Positions 6,783-9,483 of a DNA stretch of 9,483 nt are shown here, one piece after another (position 1 is the first letter of the stretch; each line of letters opens with the position of its first letter). Made by a program: the position numbers and the translations under genes. The DNA lies in assembly GCA_002350855.1 (NCBI GenBank), contig DEFM01000020.1:43600-53082 (forward strand), read 5' to 3'. The notes under the pieces were generated by a model. It had not been told where the DNA came from, ran no database searches, and saw only the letters and a program-made list of their open reading frames with translations. The stretch is from Prevotellaceae bacterium UBA2852. Lineage in GTDB: Bacteria; Bacteroidota; Bacteroidia; Bacteroidales; Bacteroidaceae.

Positions 6783-6814
6783 CAAAGATACAGCACAGAA
6801 AAAGCCTCTGCAAT
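6783..6814 (-). promoter_or_regulatory. Bacteroidetes-type promoter for the OB-fold gene
   Basis: On the minus strand, ATTG (6811-6814; consensus TTTG) is followed by a 20-bp spacer and TATCTTTG (6783-6790), a perfect match to TAnnTTTG. It would start transcription near 6776, about 60 nt before the ATG at 6715. The -33 element lies inside the terminator hairpin of the preceding operon. Confidence 0.7.
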
Positions 6815-6834
6815 AAATTGAAGCAGAGGCTTTT
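6799..6834 (-). terminator. Rho-independent terminator of the three-gene operon
   Basis: A perfect 12-bp stem pairs AAAAGCCTCTGC (6800-6811) with GCAGAGGCTTTT (6823-6834) over an 11-nt loop. Read on the minus strand it ends GGCTTTTTC, 67 bp after the stop of the 146-aa frame. The opposite strand also has a T-run, so it could be bidirectional. Confidence 0.88.
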
Positions 6835-6901
6835 AACTTAAAGAATAATAAAGAAAAATAAAGATTTATAAAGAATTATAAAGGCGATTGCAATTCCGAC
6901 T

Positions 6902-7312
6902 TTACATATTATCTTTTTTTAGCGCCTGAAACCGTTCCACAAGGGGAGATATTTCCCTGTGATCGTAGCCGGCATCCGAGTTGTTCACCCAACTACTCCA
7001 GTTCGTAGCGTTCAAGGTCAGCTGGTAGCGTTCATTCATCCATTTCAGATCAGCTATAGGCAGCATATTAGCATCCTTGGCCGCCCTGACAGGCAGCAGG
7101 ATATATTTAGCAGTTTTCTTCTTGTCTATAGCATCCTTGACCAGTTCGTCAAGCAAATTCAGAACACACTCTTCAGTCTTGCTACCCTCCTTAGTAGCAT
7201 TCCCACATTTCTGATAACACACCTCACCGTTGTTCACGGCAATAATCTGCGCACCGCTGAGGTCTGCACCTTTGAACAGACCTTCGAGGTTTATGCATGG
7301 ATTCCCTTCCAT
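6902..7312 (-). CDS. Hypothetical protein, third gene of the 8188-6799 operon
   Basis: I do not recognise this protein. From ATG 7312 it has 136 residues; an ATG ten codons further up (7342) would overlap the preceding gene by 26 nt. I prefer 7312 because it leaves a 4-nt gap after the upstream stop. It starts MEGNPCINLEGLFKGADLSG, followed by a hydrophobic strand (AQIIAVNNGEV), two cysteines near VCYQKCGN, an acidic helix (EECVLNLLDELVKDAID), and YILLPVRAAKDANMLP. There is a tryptophan-rich segment near NWSSW. It has no signal peptide or membrane segment. It is the last gene before the terminator, so it probably works with its two operon partners. Confidence 0.75.
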   Translation of the reverse strand: MEGNPCINLEGLFKGADLSGAQIIAVNNGEVCYQKCGNATKEGSKTEECVLNLLDELVKDAIDKKKTAKYILLPVRAAKDANMLPIADLKWMNERYQLTLNATNWSSWVNNSDAGYDHREISPLVERFQALKKDNM

Positions 7313-7316
7313 ATTG

Positions 7317-7736
7317 TTACTGATATTGTGAATGATATACATTACCTAAGTTCGACGCAACCACCTGGTCTGCTTTACCAACACCTATTGATGAAGTGGC
7401 GGCAGGATTGTTGATGAACTGAGCGATAGGCATTTGCTGACGACTTGCCAGTTCAGCTTGCTGACGATTACGAATCTTGATAGCTTCCACTAATATAGGT
7501 TTAACAAGCCTAACCACAGAAGGCCACCAATCTTCAGTTTCATAAAGGTCGCAAACAACCCTCCAATGATCTTGAGCCTTATCAACACCATACATCTCAA
7601 TCTGCTCCTTTACCCATGCACAGATATTCGCATATCCTCCTACAGCCACAGCCCCTTCAGCCCCAGCAGAAACTGGAGCTTTAACAACGTCTGAATTGCC
7701 AGACGGATATGTGGGGAAAACAGCTTCTGTTGGCAT
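7317..7736 (-). CDS. Hypothetical protein, second gene of the 8188-6799 operon
   Basis: This 139-residue protein is unrecognised. Its N-terminal 35 residues are low-complexity (Ala, Gly, Val, Pro, Ser) and probably unstructured. A central helical domain follows, with ICAWVKEQIEMYGVDKAQDH and the tryptophan- and acid-rich VCDLYETEDWWPSVVRLVKP, then a charged helix (EAIKIRNRQQAELASRQQ) and a flexible tail. The layout suggests a small helical adaptor or binding domain between disordered ends, but no function can be assigned. It starts 21 nt after the upstream stop. Confidence 0.75.
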   Translation of the reverse strand: MPTEAVFPTYPSGNSDVVKAPVSAGAEGAVAVGGYANICAWVKEQIEMYGVDKAQDHWRVVCDLYETEDWWPSVVRLVKPILVEAIKIRNRQQAELASRQQMPIAQFINNPAATSSIGVGKADQVVASNLGNVYHSQYQ

Positions 7737-7757
7737 TGGGTTGAGTGGGTTATTCAG

Positions 7758-8162
7758 TCAGGGTTCTACATCATCGGTTTTCTTCTCTTTCCTCTTGTTG
7801 ACACGCGGCTTCATGAAAAATGCCTGCCCCATGAGTTCTTCGTCAAGAGCAGTCTGGCGCACCAGGTCGAACATAATATTATTGTTCTCATAATCCATGC
7901 CAAGCATGTCGAACATCATCTTCGCCGGAACATAGAAGTAACCGCTCGATTCCTTGATGGAGAAAGCGTCCTCGCACGGCTCATTTGTCAATATAAGGTA
8001 GAGAATGTCCTTTTCATCGTCTTGCGCAAATTTCGCATACTTTCCTGACGCTAAATCCAACGCCTTACCTGTTTCCTCTGTAAATCCGAGCCTTCCAGAG
8101 TGCTGGATGGTTGCTTTCAGTTTTGTTGTAAACTGTTTTGCGCTTAATACTTTAATTGCCAT
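7758..8162 (-). CDS. Hypothetical protein, first gene of the 8188-6799 operon
   Basis: This 134-residue protein (from ATG 8162; a TTG two codons upstream is less likely) is unrecognised. It begins MAIKVLSAKQFTTKLKATIQ, then HSGRLGFTEETGKALDL, and a strand pair around DILYLILTNEP and SSGYFYVPAKMMFDMLGMDY. The C-terminus is strongly charged (KPRVNKRKEKKTDD). No secretion signal or membrane segment is seen. A perfect Bacteroidetes promoter sits 26 bp upstream, giving a leader of only about 19 nt, so this gene leads a dedicated three-gene transcript. Confidence 0.78.
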   Translation of the reverse strand: MAIKVLSAKQFTTKLKATIQHSGRLGFTEETGKALDLASGKYAKFAQDDEKDILYLILTNEPCEDAFSIKESSGYFYVPAKMMFDMLGMDYENNNIMFDLVRQTALDEELMGQAFFMKPRVNKRKEKKTDDVEP

Positions 8163-8187
8163 AATCAATCAGTTATTATTTTTATCG

Positions 8188-8219
8188 CAAAGATACAACT
8201 ATATAAAAACACCTCCAAA
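8188..8219 (-). promoter_or_regulatory. Perfect Bacteroidetes promoter for the three-gene operon
   Basis: On the minus strand TTTG (8216-8219), a 20-bp spacer and TATCTTTG (8188-8195) match the -33/-7 consensus TTTG-N19-21-TAnnTTTG with no mismatch. Transcription should start near 8181, about 19 nt before the ATG at 8162. Confidence 0.85.
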
Positions 8220-8270
8220 TTTTTCAAAGAAAAAACCACAGCTTTTCTCAAAAATTTAAAACACGCCCCA

Positions 8271-8290
8271 CTCCTGTCCACTCCCGTCCA
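8271..8290. repeat. Two tandem CTCCYGTCCA units
   Basis: CTCCTGTCCA is followed directly by CTCCCGTCCA, differing at one pyrimidine. With a 10-bp period on one face of the helix, it could be a protein-binding pair. It is GC-rich in otherwise A-rich DNA. Confidence 0.5.
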
Positions 8291-8303
8291 TAAATCTCAA
8301 AAA

Positions 8304-8358
8304 TTGCAGAAAAACGCAAGAAAACTGCAAGAAATCCACAAGAATATACCAAGAAAAT
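8304..8358. repeat. Decayed tandem repeat with CAAGAA core
   Basis: The series TTGCAGAAAAA, CGCAAGAAAA, CTGCAAGAAAT, CCACAAGAATATA, CCAAGAAAAT keeps a (G)CAAGAAA core at a spacing of 10-13 bp, with mutations building up towards one end. Confidence 0.5.
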
Positions 8359-8390
8359 GATATATTTATGCGATATATGAGCATATATGC

Positions 8391-8428
8391 AATAAAAAAT
8401 CCCCGACATCCACAACGGAATGTCGAGG
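8391..8428 (-). terminator. Rho-independent terminator of the four-helix gene
   Basis: Read on the minus strand, CCTCGACATTCC, loop GTTGT and GGATGTCGGGG form a stem with one wobble or mismatch and one bulge (8401-8428), followed by ATTTTTTATT (8391-8400). It lies just after the 22-unit array, so the array falls between stop codon and terminator. Confidence 0.85.
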
Positions 8429-8436
8429 AAATTATT

Positions 8437-8634
8437 TCTATAGCTTCTATAGCTTCTATAGTTTCTATAGCCTCTATAGTTTCTATAGTTTCTATAGCCT
8501 CTATAGCTTCTATAGTTTCTATAGCTTCTATAGCTTCTATAGCTTCTATAGTTTCTATAGCTTCTATAGCTTCTATAGTTTCTATAGCCTCTATAGTTTC
8601 TATAGTTTCTATAGCCTCTATAGCCTCTATAGCT
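8437..8634. repeat. 22 perfect 9-bp units TCTATAG(CT/TT/CC)
   Basis: Twenty-two uninterrupted units differ only in their last two bases: CT, TT or CC, never TC. In order these are CT CT TT CC TT TT CC CT TT CT CT CT TT CT CT TT CC TT TT CC CC CT. Each unit contains the 6-bp palindrome CTATAG. A 73-bp segment (8435-8507) recurs exactly at 8552-8624, 13 units away. The last unit supplies the stop codon of the four-helix gene. The array lies between that stop and the terminator, so it should be transcribed. Confidence 0.98.
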
Positions 8635-9379
8635 TTGCGGCTTTCTTGAGCCGCTCTATTTCTTGCAGTTGCTGATTGTAGGCATTGAGAGCACGCTGCT
8701 TCAAGTCCTCGTATTTTGCTTTCCACTCAGCGGCCTGAGCTTGAGCTTGAGCCAGTTGTTGCTGCAAGGCAGGCACAGACTGCTCCAACTCTGCAAGACG
8801 TTTGTCCTGCTGCTCACGAAAGCCCGTGCGAGCCTTGTGCATACGCTCCTTAATACCTCCCTCCGTCACAAACAAATGCTCCAGAGACTTCATGTATTTG
8901 TTCATCATCGTGTCAACCTGATAGCAAAGCGTCAGCCCGATATTCGCCATCTCCTCAGCCGACCATTGATTGAAGAATGGTTCGTAGTCGTCGAGCTGGT
9001 TGTGACTCTTGGTAAAGTCCTGCATGGGCTGGTAACGCTCATGGCCTGGAGTCCATAAACTGAGATGACGGCTGCGGAGGAAGTCATCATAATCAGAGCG
9101 CAACTCACCAATGCTCCCTCGGGCGGCATTGAGGAGCTTCAGTTCCATCTCGGTAGAAGTCTTGCCGTCCTCGCTCCCCTCCACTATATTCTGCTTACCG
9201 GAACGGGCTGCCTGTACCATCTGATCAACGGTCCTGTCGCCATACTGGGGCAAAAACCTCTCGCAGAAGACATAAGTCATCTGGTAGAGCACCACCGTCT
9301 TCTGGTAGAACCATAGGTCTTGCCACTTAGGCACTTGTCTAAAAATGCTCTTAAAGGGTTTATCGCTATTCCCAGCCAT
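8627..9379 (-). CDS. Four-helix-bundle 'suffix' protein with C-terminal coiled coil
   Basis: This 250-residue protein (ATG 9379; GTG 9382 possible) resembles the Bacteroidetes four-helix-bundle suffix family, whose N-terminal half is related to the S23/Avd-type bundle of 23S rRNA intervening sequences. Visible signs are WQDLWFYQKTVVLYQMTYVF, the motif RSGKQNIVEGSEDGKTS near residues 60-76, ELKLLNAARGSIGELRSDYD, and CYQVDTMMNKYMKSLE. Residues 185-250 form a long Gln/Ala/Glu-rich coiled coil (LAELEQSVPALQQQLAQAQA). No enzyme motif, signal peptide or membrane segment is seen. Related bundles are basic and bind nucleic acid or a reverse transcriptase, but no RT gene is present. The codons for the final KL-stop come from the flanking array, and a matching array lies about 20 bp upstream. 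Confidence 0.82.
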   Translation of the reverse strand: MAGNSDKPFKSIFRQVPKWQDLWFYQKTVVLYQMTYVFCERFLPQYGDRTVDQMVQAARSGKQNIVEGSEDGKTSTEMELKLLNAARGSIGELRSDYDDFLRSRHLSLWTPGHERYQPMQDFTKSHNQLDDYEPFFNQWSAEEMANIGLTLCYQVDTMMNKYMKSLEHLFVTEGGIKERMHKARTGFREQQDKRLAELEQSVPALQQQLAQAQAQAAEWKAKYEDLKQRALNAYNQQLQEIERLKKAAKL

Positions 9380-9398
9380 CACTTTAATATTTTTTAGG

Positions 9399-9483
9399 TT
9401 GATAGTATTGATAGTTTCTATAGTTTCTATAGCCTCTATAGCCTCTATAGTTTCTATAGCCTCTATAGCCTCTATAGCTTCTA
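9399..9483. repeat. Upstream TCTATAGNN array, cut by window edge
   Basis: Two diverged units (TTGATAGTA, TTGATAGTT) lead into seven perfect units with endings TT CC CC TT CC CC CT, then a truncated unit at the window end. It has the same orientation and unit family as 8437-8634, and 37 bp (9444-9480) are identical to 8599-8635. It ends about 20 bp before the four-helix start codon, so any promoter for that gene lies within or beyond the array. Confidence 0.95.

Larger units (their letters stand above)
8220..8436. other. Non-coding region with decayed repeats between two transcripts
   Basis: No gene is credible here. Besides the terminator it holds two copies of CTCCYGTCCA (8271-8290), a decaying 10-13-bp series with core CAAGAA (8304-8358), and an AT-rich stretch with GATATAT copies and the palindrome GCATATATGC (8381-8390). 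It separates the upstream terminator from the promoter of the next operon. Confidence 0.6.

Noticed and set aside
8437..8634. CRISPR array
   Set aside because: Units are 9 bp with no spacers, no leader and no cas genes; this is a simple tandem array.
8368..8649. Plus-strand ORF with Ile-Ala-Ser-type repeats across the same array
   Set aside because: Same cause: an open frame produced by the repeat period. Its start lies in non-coding AT-rich DNA and it runs against the four-helix transcript.
8256..8726. Minus-strand ORF encoding an Ile-Glu-Ala/Thr repeat
   Set aside because: It is the 9-bp array read in a stop-free frame, since 9 is a multiple of three. It overlaps the 3' end of the four-helix gene and a terminator.
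8627..9379. Avd protein of a diversity-generating retroelement
   Set aside because: The fold is related, but there is no reverse transcriptase and no template/variable repeat pair, and the protein has a long coiled-coil suffix.

Overview
The window reads as a chromosome segment of a Bacteroidetes bacterium, most likely a gut Prevotella/Segatella- or Bacteroides-like member of the Bacteroidales. Four things point there: the promoters match the Bacteroidetes consensus (TTTG, 20 bp, TAnnTTTG; perfect at 8188-8219), a VirE-N/BT4734-type primase with a DUF3987-like ATPase is present, a P5-like 'RNNNPGNIR' protein is present, and one gene encodes a four-helix-bundle 'suffix' protein. No rRNA, tRNA, integrase, transposase or CRISPR array was found.

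Layout. (1) 1-56: truncated tandem array of TTCAAGAG/TTCAAGAAG. (2) 83-2711, plus strand: a structured leader, then lysC (aspartate kinase) and lysA (diaminopimelate decarboxylase) overlapping by one base (TAATG), closed by a hairpin terminator. This is housekeeping lysine/diaminopimelate synthesis. (3) 2736-6834, minus strand: promoter, small OB-fold-like protein, unknown 126-aa protein, 761-aa primase/ATPase fusion, and P5-like peptidoglycan-hydrolase-type protein. It looks like a replication-plus-lysis remnant of a phage or plasmid-like element. (4) 6799-8219, minus strand: a three-gene operon of unknown function with its own promoter and terminator. (5) 8391-9483, minus strand: a four-helix-bundle/coiled-coil gene with arrays of the same 9-bp repeat (TCTATAGNN) on both sides. 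The 22-unit downstream array lies between the stop codon and the terminator, so it should be transcribed as 3' UTR.

The most unusual theme is the link between short tandem repeats and gene ends. The stop codons of both the four-helix gene and the primase/ATPase gene lie inside the first unit of a 9-bp array. The two 9-mers are unrelated, and in both cases consecutive units keep presenting a stop in the gene's frame. Other minus-strand genes are followed by different short repeats: AATTCGTG units after the OB-fold gene, and TGAAGNGTGAAG after the P5-like gene. The four-helix cassette bracketed by direct arrays is the best candidate for an undescribed system. Family names come from reading motifs by eye; no database search was possible.
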